This document shows, piece after piece, positions 16,311-22,343 of a stretch of 24,545 nt of DNA; the first letter of the stretch is position 1, and each line of letters begins with the position of its first letter. The stretch is from a virus: positions 1 through 24,545 of IMG/VR virus record IMGVR_UViG_3300028393_000316; one strand, 5' to 3'. The translations under genes were made by a program, and so were the position numbers. A model generated the notes under the pieces. The model saw only the letters and a list, made by a program, of their open reading frames with translations, searched no databases and was not told the DNA's origin.

Positions 16311-16680
16311 TAAACCCGATATAGCAGTTATTTTAGAATACTATGGCGCTACTGTCCCAATCCGACGTGGTTGGTTTAGCATGAAGTGTCCATTCCATAA
16401 TGATAGTCATGCATCTGCATCAGCAACGAGAGACGATAACGCTTTCTGTTGTTTTGCTTGTCAGATGAAAGGCGATGGTTATGCTATAATTATGCAGAAA
16501 GAAGGAGTTCAATTCCGTGAAGCAATCAATATCGCAGAGGGAATCTTTAACCAAAGCGGCAAAGTTCTACCACAGCGCTCTACACGAGGCGGAGGACTAT
16601 CTCGCAGAGCGGGGTCTAACTCTAGAGCAGGCAACTCGCGCTCGATTGGGCGTCGTGCTAGAGCCACTGACGGGGCATGA
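16300..16680 (+). CDS. Primase N-terminal zinc-finger (CHC2) part, split gene
   Basis: A 126-aa frame. Residues about 1-88 are a DnaG-type CHC2 zinc finger: C30-x2-H33 and C51-x2-C54 (KCPFHNDSHAS; CCFACQMKGDG), followed by the expected helix (EGVQFREAINIAEGIF). After residue about 88 the sequence becomes an Arg/Ser/Gly-rich tail that lies wholly inside the overlap with the next frame and looks like out-of-frame translation. The catalytic TOPRIM part continues in the +1 frame. It is either an independent zinc-finger subunit, or the first part of a primase joined by +1 frameshifting, or it is split by an assembly indel. Confidence 0.75.
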   Translation: MKYDKPDIAVILEYYGATVPIRRGWFSMKCPFHNDSHASASATRDDNAFCCFACQMKGDGYAIIMQKEGVQFREAINIAEGIFNQSGKVLPQRSTRGGGLSRRAGSNSRAGNSRSIGRRARATDGA

Positions 16681-17152
16681 GAACTATGTCAACAGACTTG
16701 CGATTCCGTACATCACGCGTTCAGGGGTGGTTGACCTTAGATTCCGTTCCATGGATTTATCGGAGCCAAAGTATATGGGGCTTACGGGTGCGACTACCCA
16801 TCTCTATAACGTTAGTGCGTTCTTCAAAGCCTCCTCATATATATCTATCTGTGAGGGTGAAATCGATACGATTACGCTCGATAATGCTTGTGGCATACCT
16901 GCGGTGGGTGTCCCAGGAGTCAACAACTGGAAGAAACACTACACGCGGTTACTTGCAGACTTTGATAAGGTATTTCTTTTTGCTGATGGCGATAGCGCTG
17001 GTACTGATTTCGCTAAACATCTTGCCAAAGAACTAGGGAATCTAGTGGTGGTGCAGATGCCTGATGGTGAGGATGTAAACAGCATGTATTTAAAATATGG
17101 TGTAGAATATTTTCAACAGAAGATTGGAAGTGTTGTCGATGTTGTTTCCTGA
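16517..17152 (+). CDS. Primase catalytic (TOPRIM) part, split gene
   Basis: A 211-aa frame. FYHSALHEAEDYLAERGLT (18-35) is the linker/helical element that follows the zinc finger in intact primases. The TOPRIM domain has ICEGEID (111-117, catalytic Glu113) and the FADGDSAGTD acidic loop (156-164). A GTG start with AAGGAG 9 nt upstream allows independent translation. The gene overlaps the zinc-finger frame by 164 nt in the +1 phase. Together the two frames make a standard phage primase without a helicase domain, matching the separate ATPase encoded upstream. Confidence 0.75.
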   Translation: MKQSISQRESLTKAAKFYHSALHEAEDYLAERGLTLEQATRARLGVVLEPLTGHENYVNRLAIPYITRSGVVDLRFRSMDLSEPKYMGLTGATTHLYNVSAFFKASSYISICEGEIDTITLDNACGIPAVGVPGVNNWKKHYTRLLADFDKVFLFADGDSAGTDFAKHLAKELGNLVVVQMPDGEDVNSMYLKYGVEYFQQKIGSVVDVVS

Positions 17153-17492
17153 TAAAGATGGTTTAGTCCACTGCGAGACTGCAGATTGTGACTACAAGAC
17201 CACCGACCTGTTTGATTTCCTAGACCATGCTGGTGTTGAGTTTACATGGGATGTAAGAGTCACACCTAAATATTCATTTGATTTATTTCAATTCTTGCAG
17301 ACTGTATCTGACATGATAGACCATGCTGATATAGAAGAAGCCTATCAGGTGGTGCAGGACACAGCGTTCCTTTTCGTCAACGCGTCTAGTGATGAACTAG
17401 ATGACTTCATTGAGGAGTCAATTGTTGCAGAAGAGGCAGACATGGGGATTAGAAACATCGAGAGGATGTTAAAAGAGAATGGACAAGGATGA
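17139..17492 (+). CDS. Acidic hypothetical protein
   Basis: A 117-aa protein. I prefer the ATG at 17139 (GGAAG about 8 nt upstream) over the TTG at 17124; either overlaps the primase end. The N-terminus has HCETADCDYKTTDLFDFLDH, with two cysteines resembling half a zinc site. The rest is acidic and helical (FIEESIVAEEADMG). No family recognised. It is between the primase and a DUF1599-like gene, so a role in DNA metabolism is only positional inference. Confidence 0.6.
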   Translation: MLFPDKDGLVHCETADCDYKTTDLFDFLDHAGVEFTWDVRVTPKYSFDLFQFLQTVSDMIDHADIEEAYQVVQDTAFLFVNASSDELDDFIEESIVAEEADMGIRNIERMLKENGQG

Positions 17493-17844
17493 CATGGGTG
17501 CTGTAAAAGCAGTGCTGTACAATGGTTTTAACGTATCTGACATGGATGAACATGAACCAGACCAGTTGGAATTAGATATCTGGGCTATATCAGATGAGTT
17601 AAATAATCTTCTACTGTCCAAACATAAGGATTATGGTCCTAAGAATATCTCTCAGGCTCCTGGCGGTGCTATCAATGGGCTACGTGTACGCATGTGGGAC
17701 AAGATGGCTCGTATCAATAACCTGTTAGATAGCAATCGTCACGACACACCCGCACACGAATCCCTTGAGGATTCCTTTAGAGATTTAGCAAACTATGCTA
17801 TCATTTCCATACTCGTACTGAAAGGTAAATGGCCAACAGAATGA
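17479..17844 (+). CDS. DUF1599 / nucleotide-modification-associated (Nmad1-like) protein
   Basis: A 121-aa protein. KHKDYGPKNISQ (48-59), GLRVRMWDKMARINNLL (67-83) and SLEDSFRDLANYAIISIL (95-112) match the conserved blocks of DUF1599, an all-helical MazG-like family. Comparative genomics links it to modified-nucleotide metabolism in phages. The acidic and Lys/Arg residues in these blocks would bind a nucleotide and metal. ATG 17479 overlaps the previous gene; ATG 17494 is an alternative. With the nearby methyltransferase it hints at DNA base modification, but no nucleotide-synthesis partner is visible here. Confidence 0.7.
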   Translation: MDKDDMGAVKAVLYNGFNVSDMDEHEPDQLELDIWAISDELNNLLLSKHKDYGPKNISQAPGGAINGLRVRMWDKMARINNLLDSNRHDTPAHESLEDSFRDLANYAIISILVLKGKWPTE

Positions 17845-18152
17845 AAATCTTTGGACCCTATAAAGGCAGCAAACAAAATGGTGGGAGACCAATCTATGTT
17901 TTCAAACGTAAACAAAAAGATGGCACAACCGTTACTACTTCTAGCAACAAGGCTCGCGTGGATTTTGAAAAAGCCACAGGAAAAACCTTATCAAGAAAAA
18001 CAGATGTAGACCATAAAGATAATGGTGGTCGTGCTGGTCACGATGGCAGGGGTAATCTCCAAGCCATGACGCACTCGGCTAATGTTGCTAAAGAAAATAA
18101 GCGACGCGCAGGTAAACCTGCTGTGAAGAAAGCGACGAAAAAGAAGCCATGA
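17829..18152 (+). CDS. HNH-like endonuclease
   Basis: A 107-aa basic protein. DVDHKDNGGRAGHDGRGNLQ (59-78) followed by MTHSANVAKENK gives the His-Asn-His arrangement of an HNH/homing-type nuclease: H62, N76, H82. The N-terminus (FGPYKGSKQNGGRPIYVFKRK) is a DNA-binding-like beta module, and the tail is lysine-rich. It overlaps the preceding gene by 16 nt, and its stop overlaps the next start as ATGA, so it is a fixed operon member rather than an obvious free-standing homing insertion. It may act in packaging or DNA processing. Confidence 0.7.
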   Translation: MANRMKIFGPYKGSKQNGGRPIYVFKRKQKDGTTVTTSSNKARVDFEKATGKTLSRKTDVDHKDNGGRAGHDGRGNLQAMTHSANVAKENKRRAGKPAVKKATKKKP

Positions 18153-18889
18153 AAAATATAGTTTGTATATCCGACTTGCAGGTTCCATATCATGATGTAG
18201 AAGCCACGAAGGCTGTGGCTAAGTTTATCCAATGGTATCAACCTGAGACAGTCGTCTCTTGTGGAGACGAGATGGATATGCAGACGATTAGTAAGTGGAG
18301 CAAGGGTACTGAACTAGAGTATGAACGCTCTATTGGTCGTGACCGTGACCTTACACGCAGTGTGCTGTATGACTTAACAATTGAGCACATGGTGCGCAGT
18401 AACCATACTGACCGCTTGTTTAATACTGTGGCTATGAGAGTGCCAGGACTTCTTGGTTTGCCTGAGTTACAGTTAGAAAACTTTCTTGGTCTTGATGAAC
18501 TTGAGATTAAATATCATACTGACCCATACGAACTAGCCCCTGGCTGGTTGCTTATGCATGGTGATGAAGGAAACGTACAGCCTAGTGCTGGCGCTACTGC
18601 ATTGGGCTTAGCAAAGCGTTCAGGTATGTCTGTGGTGTGTGGTCACACGCATCGCATGGGCTTAACACATCAGACTCAAACATATCGTGGTGGTAAGCCA
18701 CGTACCATTTGGGGCATGGAACTTGGTAATCTTATGGATTACCGTAACGCAAAGTATATCAAGGCTGGGCTATTCACATGGCAACAAGGCTTTGGCATCT
18801 TGCATGTAGATGGTAAGAATGTAACCCCACAGATAGTACCTATCATCAATCAGTCATTCACTGTTGATGGGAAAACTTTTAAGTGGTAG
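18149..18889 (+). CDS. Calcineurin-like metallophosphoesterase
   Basis: A 246-aa enzyme with the full set of dinuclear metal motifs: SDLQVPYH (D9, H15), CGDEMD (D40), RSNHTDRL (N85, H86), MHGDEG (H137) and CGHTHR (H166, H168). In phages this family acts as Mre11/SbcD-like nuclease or phosphatase near replication genes. There is no capping domain that would define a DNA exonuclease, so the substrate is open. The start overlaps the HNH gene stop (ATGA); the end overlaps the sigma-factor gene by 7 nt. Confidence 0.8.
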   Translation: MKNIVCISDLQVPYHDVEATKAVAKFIQWYQPETVVSCGDEMDMQTISKWSKGTELEYERSIGRDRDLTRSVLYDLTIEHMVRSNHTDRLFNTVAMRVPGLLGLPELQLENFLGLDELEIKYHTDPYELAPGWLLMHGDEGNVQPSAGATALGLAKRSGMSVVCGHTHRMGLTHQTQTYRGGKPRTIWGMELGNLMDYRNAKYIKAGLFTWQQGFGILHVDGKNVTPQIVPIINQSFTVDGKTFKW

Positions 18890-19587
18890 TTACTGAAACA
18901 TATGCTGGCGTTGTTGGTGCTATAGCCTACGAGTATTCTCGCAAGTACCACATGTGTGATGCTGATGATATTCGTCAGGAACTATGGGTATGGTTTCTTG
19001 AGCATCCAAATAAAGTTAAGACATGGGAAGAGTTAGAGGGCAAGCAGTCTATTAAACTGATTGCTAGGTCTCTTCGTAATGCTGCTAAAGATTATTGCCA
19101 AAGGGAAAAGGCGCGTGTTGTAGGCTACAAGGTAGAAGACAACTACTATTATGACCGTGAGGTTGTAGAGGTATTGCTACCAGCAGTACTACGCAAGGAC
19201 AAGACAGCACCAGCCATGACAGATTTAGGATTTACCAATAGCAAGAAGGTTGCTTCCGAAGGTGGTAATTGGTTTGCCATGATGGCTGACATTGAGAGGG
19301 CATTGGCTCGTTTGACTCATGAACAGTTAACTATCATTTACCTGCGTTTTGGCGACGGATGTGATAATGTTACCTTGGCTAAGGAATTGTCAGTGACTGA
19401 AGATGCTGCGCGTATGCGCGTCAATCGTGCAGTCAACAACTTACTTAACTTTCTTGGTGGGCAACGCCCACGCAAGGAACGAGACTATACAGAGGAGCGG
19501 GTCAATGAGCAGAATAATGAAGATAGACGAAGTGATTCTGACACACCAGAAGTTAGAGACACTGATGAAGGACAAGACTTGGACTGA
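18883..19587 (+). CDS. Phage sigma-70-like (ECF-type) sigma factor
   Basis: A 234-aa protein with a GTG start overlapping the upstream stop. Residues about 17-80 resemble sigma region 2 (DADDIRQELWVWFLEHP; LIARSLRNAAKDYCQ). Residues about 138-192 are region 4, with a helix-turn-helix (LTHEQLTIIYLRFGDG, LAKELSVTEDAARMRVNRAV). The tail after about 193 is charged and disordered-looking, and overlaps the next gene. It probably redirects host RNA polymerase to later phage promoters. A plain HTH regulator without polymerase contact is the alternative. Confidence 0.7.
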   Translation: MVVTETYAGVVGAIAYEYSRKYHMCDADDIRQELWVWFLEHPNKVKTWEELEGKQSIKLIARSLRNAAKDYCQREKARVVGYKVEDNYYYDREVVEVLLPAVLRKDKTAPAMTDLGFTNSKKVASEGGNWFAMMADIERALARLTHEQLTIIYLRFGDGCDNVTLAKELSVTEDAARMRVNRAVNNLLNFLGGQRPRKERDYTEERVNEQNNEDRRSDSDTPEVRDTDEGQDLD

Positions 19588-19888
19588 TAAGTTATCAGAT
19601 GAGGATGTTATATTCCTTGGTGATGTTGAGGTCATGTCTGCCAATCTCATCAGTCAGGTTTATATTTTCATAGACTTGTTCCACCAGTATGTAGACCTTA
19701 TTCAGAGTGCTGCTATCTTTAGTCCAGACTTTACTGAGCCAAAAGAAAATGACGCCAATGTCTATCCAACACAAACTTTCGCTACCGCGAGTCCGACCCC
19801 TGCCATGGGCGGTAATCGTGCAGAACGCAGGGCGCAAGAGAAACCAAAAAAGAAAACTCCATTTGATGTTGTTCAAGGAAAAAAATAA
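19505..19888 (+). CDS. Hypothetical protein with NRAERR-type tail
   Basis: A 127-aa protein. The ATG at 19505 is chosen because GAGGAG (19492-19497) sits 7 nt upstream; the 83-nt overlap with the sigma-factor tail is retained. The N-terminal half is helical (MKIDEVILTHQKLETLMKD; LSDEDVIFLGDVEVMSANLI), followed by a Pro/Thr linker. It ends with GGNRAERRAQEKPKKKTPF, a basic tail seen on assorted phage proteins. Function unknown. The stop overlaps the next start as TAATG. Confidence 0.65.
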   Translation: MSRIMKIDEVILTHQKLETLMKDKTWTDKLSDEDVIFLGDVEVMSANLISQVYIFIDLFHQYVDLIQSAAIFSPDFTEPKENDANVYPTQTFATASPTPAMGGNRAERRAQEKPKKKTPFDVVQGKK

Positions 19889-20022
19889 TGATATGTGATA
19901 AATGTACCGCAGCAGGTATGGCTAATAAGAACGGCGATTTATACTGGGCTATTGGATTGCATGACCAGTGTAAGGGTTGTTACTGCCAGCATAAGACAGG
20001 CACTGGCTGGATTAAGGCATAG
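19888..20022 (+). CDS. Very small zinc-ribbon protein
   Basis: A 44-aa protein with MICDKC at the N-terminus and QCKGCYCQH in the second half: a Cys4-type zinc ribbon with little else. The start overlaps the preceding stop (TAATG). It is the last gene of the rightward early operon, and the following hairpin begins directly after its stop. Many phage genomes carry such stand-alone ribbons of unknown role. Confidence 0.6.
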   Translation: MICDKCTAAGMANKNGDLYWAIGLHDQCKGCYCQHKTGTGWIKA

Positions 20023-20053
20023 AAAAACCCCCCACCCAATTACGGGCAGGGGG
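20023..20053 (-). terminator. Terminator of the leftward operon, between convergent operons
   Basis: Read leftward, CCCCC-TG-CCC, a six-base loop and GGG-T-GGGGG form a stem with a small bulge, followed by five T residues. This is a good rho-independent terminator for the - strand operon. For the rightward operon the same hairpin lacks a U-tract and would work less well. Confidence 0.75.
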
Positions 20054-20055
20054 CT

Positions 20056-20070
20056 GTTAGGATTCCTAAC
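20056..20070. repeat. 15-bp palindrome, copy 1
   Basis: GTTAGGATTCCTAAC: seven-base arms around one central base. It lies between the end of the leftward operon (stop at 20073-20075) and its terminator hairpin. Confidence 0.85.
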
Positions 20071-20072
20071 GG

Positions 20073-20210
20073 CTAATAGTCACGCACCATGTTAGTAACC
20101 ACTAACACATTATGCGATTCTATTATACCGATAATATAGTCCTTGATATCTTCTTCCGATAACGGTTCTATATCAGTTTCTTGTTCGACTGTGATACTAA
20201 AGGTCGTCAT
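20073..20210 (-). CDS. Small acidic protein, last gene of the leftward operon
   Basis: A 45-aa protein with GAGGAG just upstream of its ATG. It is acidic in the N-terminal half, then shows a hydrophobic amphipathic strand (YIIGIIESHNVLVVTN). It overlaps the upstream gene by 14 nt. Function unknown. Confidence 0.55.
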   Translation of the reverse strand: MTTFSITVEQETDIEPLSEEDIKDYIIGIIESHNVLVVTNMVRDY

Positions 20211-20334
20211 ACATCTCCTCTAGCGTATCGTATACAGACTCGGCACATGTACAGTCATCGTCTGATTCCTCACATGTATCGCAGTCTTGATTATTTCCTA
20301 TTGCTACATCATCTTCTAAGCGTGGCTCGGTCAT
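20197..20334 (-). CDS. Small acidic cysteine-rich protein
   Basis: A 45-aa protein with very high Asp/Glu content and DCDTCEESDDDCTC (residues 17-30), giving four cysteines in CxxC and CxC pairs. A metal site is likely. The start overlaps the upstream stop as ATGA, and the end carries the ribosome-binding site of the next gene. Function unknown; strongly acidic phage proteins sometimes mimic DNA, but nothing here establishes that. Confidence 0.55.
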   Translation of the reverse strand: MTEPRLEDDVAIGNNQDCDTCEESDDDCTCAESVYDTLEEMYDDL

Positions 20335-20525
20335 GCAACTTCGACCCACTGTGAAGCAACGCGTAAGAGATTATCATAATCCCCACTCATTGACTCCTGT
20401 TGATACTGTGCTATCTCATCGGGAGTTGCACCAGCCAGTTGTAGTGCTATCTTAACTTCTGACATGATAGCAAAGGCGTTGCCGTCTCTGCCAGACAGTT
20501 GTACTTCTATATCGTATTTTGGCAT
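20331..20525 (-). CDS. Conserved small phage protein, unknown function
   Basis: A 64-aa protein. IEVQLSGRDGNAFAIMSEV and SGDYDNLLRVASQWVEV are blocks I recognise from a widespread small phage and actinobacterial protein of unknown function. An A-rich leader with AGAAAG precedes the ATG, and a copy of the 15-bp palindrome ends 22 nt upstream. The stop overlaps the next start (ATGA). Confidence 0.65.
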   Translation of the reverse strand: MPKYDIEVQLSGRDGNAFAIMSEVKIALQLAGATPDEIAQYQQESMSGDYDNLLRVASQWVEVA

Positions 20526-20546
20526 GTTTTTTCTTTCTGTTCGGGT

Positions 20547-20561
20547 GTTAGGATTCCTAAC
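20547..20561. repeat. 15-bp palindrome, copy 2
   Basis: GTTAGGATTCCTAAC. It supplies the TAG stop of the 41-aa gene and sits 22 nt upstream of the start at 20525. A degenerate half-copy (gctaggaat) follows at about 20568. Confidence 0.85.
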
Positions 20562-20682
20562 GGAGTGCTAGGAATATTATGAAACTAACTGCGCCCACAG
20601 TTGCAAGCACAGTCCATAGCATGAGCGTAAGTTGCTCCGATACACTTCCTACGAAGTGGTCATAGTCATCATCGCTCATCAT
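20557..20682 (-). CDS. Small single-pass membrane protein
   Basis: A 41-aa protein. An acidic N-terminus (MMSDDDYDHF) is followed by one transmembrane segment (about residues 20-40, MLWTVLATVGAVSFIIFLAL). The start overlaps the stop of the WhiB-like gene (ATGA), and the TAG stop lies within palindrome copy 2. It may act at the host membrane, for example in superinfection exclusion; that is speculation. Confidence 0.55.
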   Translation of the reverse strand: MMSDDDYDHFVGSVSEQLTLMLWTVLATVGAVSFIIFLALR

Positions 20683-20990
20683 GCAGCCCCTCTATAAGAG
20701 TAAGTTAACTCCCATGAGATGGGCTTTATACCTAGTGCCTTTTGCATGGCACTCCTCTCGTGTCTATCTGTGTTGCCCCATATTCCCACAAGACCATGGA
20801 ATTGTAAAGAATATTCTAAACATTCTTTTTTTATAGGACAACCTTTACAGATATTGCGAGCAGTCTTAGCCTCGTAAGTATAAGACCATTTCGTGCGACC
20901 CGACATCTCATTCGGAAACCACCACTCGGGGTCATAGTGAGTGCAGTCTCCATAAGCAGAGAATTTCGGGACATCGTTGCTGATAGTCAT
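20679..20990 (-). CDS. WhiB-family Fe-S transcription regulator
   Basis: A 103-aa protein with the four WhiB cysteines: C16 in GDCTHYDPEWWFP, C48 and C51 in NICKGC, and C57 in KKECLEY. The typical G-[VI]-W-G turn is GIWGNTDRHER (69-79), followed by a short basic C-terminus. WhiB proteins bind a 4Fe-4S cluster and regulate transcription, often through contact with the sigma factor; phage versions are known (WhiB of mycobacteriophage TM4) and can interfere with host WhiB2. Palindrome copy 3 lies 24 nt upstream, and GGAGG precedes the start. This gene strongly supports an actinobacterial host. Confidence 0.85.
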   Translation of the reverse strand: MTISNDVPKFSAYGDCTHYDPEWWFPNEMSGRTKWSYTYEAKTARNICKGCPIKKECLEYSLQFHGLVGIWGNTDRHERSAMQKALGIKPISWELTYSYRGAA

Positions 20991-21142
20991 AAGCCTAGAC
21001 CTCCGCTTGGGGCGTTAGGAATCCTAACGCCACCAAACTTAGCCCAAGCACATGAGTTACAGTAGAAGTCTGCGTTGTCATGCTCAAGTACAAGGATTGC
21101 ACCTAAACATTTACAACATAACGCTTCTTTATATTTATTCAT
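20987..21142 (-). CDS. Small zinc-ribbon protein containing palindrome copy 3
   Basis: A 51-aa protein with LCCKC at 8-12 and YCNSCAW at 27-33, a treble-clef-like or zinc-ribbon pair. Palindrome copy 3 is read in this frame as VRIPN (39-43), followed by a Gly-rich end that also carries the WhiB ribosome-binding site. The stop overlaps the WhiB start (ATGA). Function unknown. Confidence 0.55.
   Translation of the reverse strand: MNKYKEALCCKCLGAILVLEHDNADFYCNSCAWAKFGGVRIPNAPSGGLGL
21014..21028. repeat. 15-bp palindrome, copy 3 (extended)
   Basis: GTTAGGAATCCTAAC, with symmetry extending three more bases on each side (ggc/gcc, 21011-21031). It is inside the 51-aa gene and 24 nt upstream of the WhiB start. 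Confidence 0.85.
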
Positions 21143-21326
21143 TGTCTACTTTCTCTAACGGGAGTTGCCCCGCTAGTTCCTGATACTCCGTGGCTCGGAG
21201 CATTAGTCGTGCATGGTTGGTTGTATCTCCCTGCGATAATGCAATCTGTGCATCATGCAGGAATAGTTCAGCCCTCTTGCCATAGTAGTATGGCGTAGGT
21301 GGTACGGGCTTATGATTCTTCATCAT
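21135..21326 (-). CDS. Small helical hypothetical protein
   Basis: A 63-aa protein with a Pro/Tyr-rich N-terminus (HKPVPPTPYYYGKRAE), then a helical stretch (LFLHDAQIALSQGDTTNHA) that looks like one helical hairpin of TPR-like size. GGGGA precedes the start. It overlaps the genes on both sides (17 nt and 8 nt). Function unknown. Confidence 0.55.
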   Translation of the reverse strand: MMKNHKPVPPTPYYYGKRAELFLHDAQIALSQGDTTNHARLMLRATEYQELAGQLPLEKVDNE

Positions 21327-21462
21327 TCCCCGATTCTACCACCGCCATGACAGCATTGACAACTTTCTCAAGTGTGCTTTCTCGCATGTAGATTGGCTCT
21401 TGCTCGATAGAGTAAGTGAGACCAGCATTGACGATTGCTCGTGCTATGTCCTCGCGGTTCAC
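21310..21462 (-). CDS. Small helical hypothetical protein
   Basis: A 50-aa protein with a GTG start overlapping the stop of the amidotransferase gene (GTGA). It is helical throughout (REDIARAIVNAGL; LEKVVNAVMAVVES) and acidic at the end. The tight coupling argues that it is translated. Function unknown. Confidence 0.5.
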   Translation of the reverse strand: MNREDIARAIVNAGLTYSIEQEPIYMRESTLEKVVNAVMAVVESGNDEES

Positions 21463-22310
21463 CAGTTCCACCCACCTTGCTTAGCCCACCACTTGGCGTC
21501 ATCTTTATTGCCCTTGTAGCACAGGTCATCAGACATGTAAGCAGAACAGTCATAGCATGAGCCACACTGTGGGCAGTAGTCATCACCGAGACCGCTATCC
21601 CATAATTGGTATTCATCTATCACGAGTTCGCATACCTTGCACTCGTAGAAAACTTCCGCTTCCTCATCATCGTGCTTGGTTAGGAATCCTAACGGTTGCG
21701 TTGAGTACCACTTGTGGTCTCCACTGTATGTATAAGGCTTAGGCAGATAGCATGTGTCATTAGACCACCACACATTAGAGTCATCGCGCCAGCCCTTGTC
21801 CTCATGGAATAGATAGCACTGGAACTTAGCGTCAGGGTGTACTGTAAGTACACATATCTTAGACCCAGTGGTGAAGTCCTCGATAAGATTCTGTACCTGT
21901 GGATTATCTAATGAGGCTACGCCACCAATGGCAGGTAGCAAATCCTCTGCAAAGATACGCGTATCACTACGGTCATCGCCTTGAGGTTCAATGATAGGAA
22001 GGATTCCATTGTGAGCGAGATAGGTTTTTCTATCTCCACCTACTCTGAAAGGGTGGCAGTTTTCTACACTTGTAGTGCCATGAGTTGCGAACCTTGCATG
22101 CCATAGGGCATAGCCTTCGGGGTGCAGTGCTCGCATTTGCAGGAAGCGGTTGATAGAAGTATCCGCGTTCATGGTGCGTTCAGCGTGGATACGCTTCTCG
22201 CTTGGGATAACAATAGCAAACCCGAATCCGTGGGGATTATTGAGAGCAGAGTTTTCTAACATCTCGCGTGACGGAATTACATTGGGTGGTACTACGCATA
22301 ACATACACAT
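21459..22310 (-). CDS. Class-II glutamine amidotransferase-like protein with C-terminal zinc ribbon
   Basis: A 283-aa protein. The N-terminus has MCMLC, so removal of Met would expose Cys2 as the Ntn-type nucleophile. NPHGFGFAI (25-33), WHARFATHG (70-78), ENCHPF, YLAHNGIL (97-104) and SDTRIF (115-120) are the substrate and ammonia-channel landmarks of class-II glutamine amidotransferases. Residues about 224-255 form a zinc ribbon (CKVC; YCPQCGSCYDC). It would release ammonia from glutamine for an acceptor. The next gene upstream in the operon encodes an amidoligase, its expected partner. Palindrome copy 4 falls in the linker (PLGFLT, 206-211). Confidence 0.75.
   Translation of the reverse strand: MCMLCVVPPNVIPSREMLENSALNNPHGFGFAIVIPSEKRIHAERTMNADTSINRFLQMRALHPEGYALWHARFATHGTTSVENCHPFRVGGDRKTYLAHNGILPIIEPQGDDRSDTRIFAEDLLPAIGGVASLDNPQVQNLIEDFTTGSKICVLTVHPDAKFQCYLFHEDKGWRDDSNVWWSNDTCYLPKPYTYSGDHKWYSTQPLGFLTKHDDEEAEVFYECKVCELVIDEYQLWDSGLGDDYCPQCGSCYDCSAYMSDDLCYKGNKDDAKWWAKQGGWNW
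21679..21693. repeat. 15-bp palindrome, copy 4
   Basis: GTTAGGAATCCTAAC, inside the amidotransferase gene. It is read as PLGFLT, a frame different from the VRIPN reading in copies 3 and 6. Confidence 0.85.
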
Positions 22311-22326
22311 TGGCTTGCTCGTTTCT

Positions 22327-22341
22327 GTTAGGAATCCTAAC
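22327..22341. repeat. 15-bp palindrome, copy 5
   Basis: GTTAGGAATCCTAAC in the 33-nt gap between the amidoligase stop and the amidotransferase start, 17 nt upstream of that start. Confidence 0.85.
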
Positions 22342-22343
22342 GG

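Noticed and set aside
16677-17036. 119-aa + strand frame overlapping the TOPRIM gene
   Set aside because: Composition is unlike a folded protein and it is a shifted reading of the well-supported TOPRIM frame.
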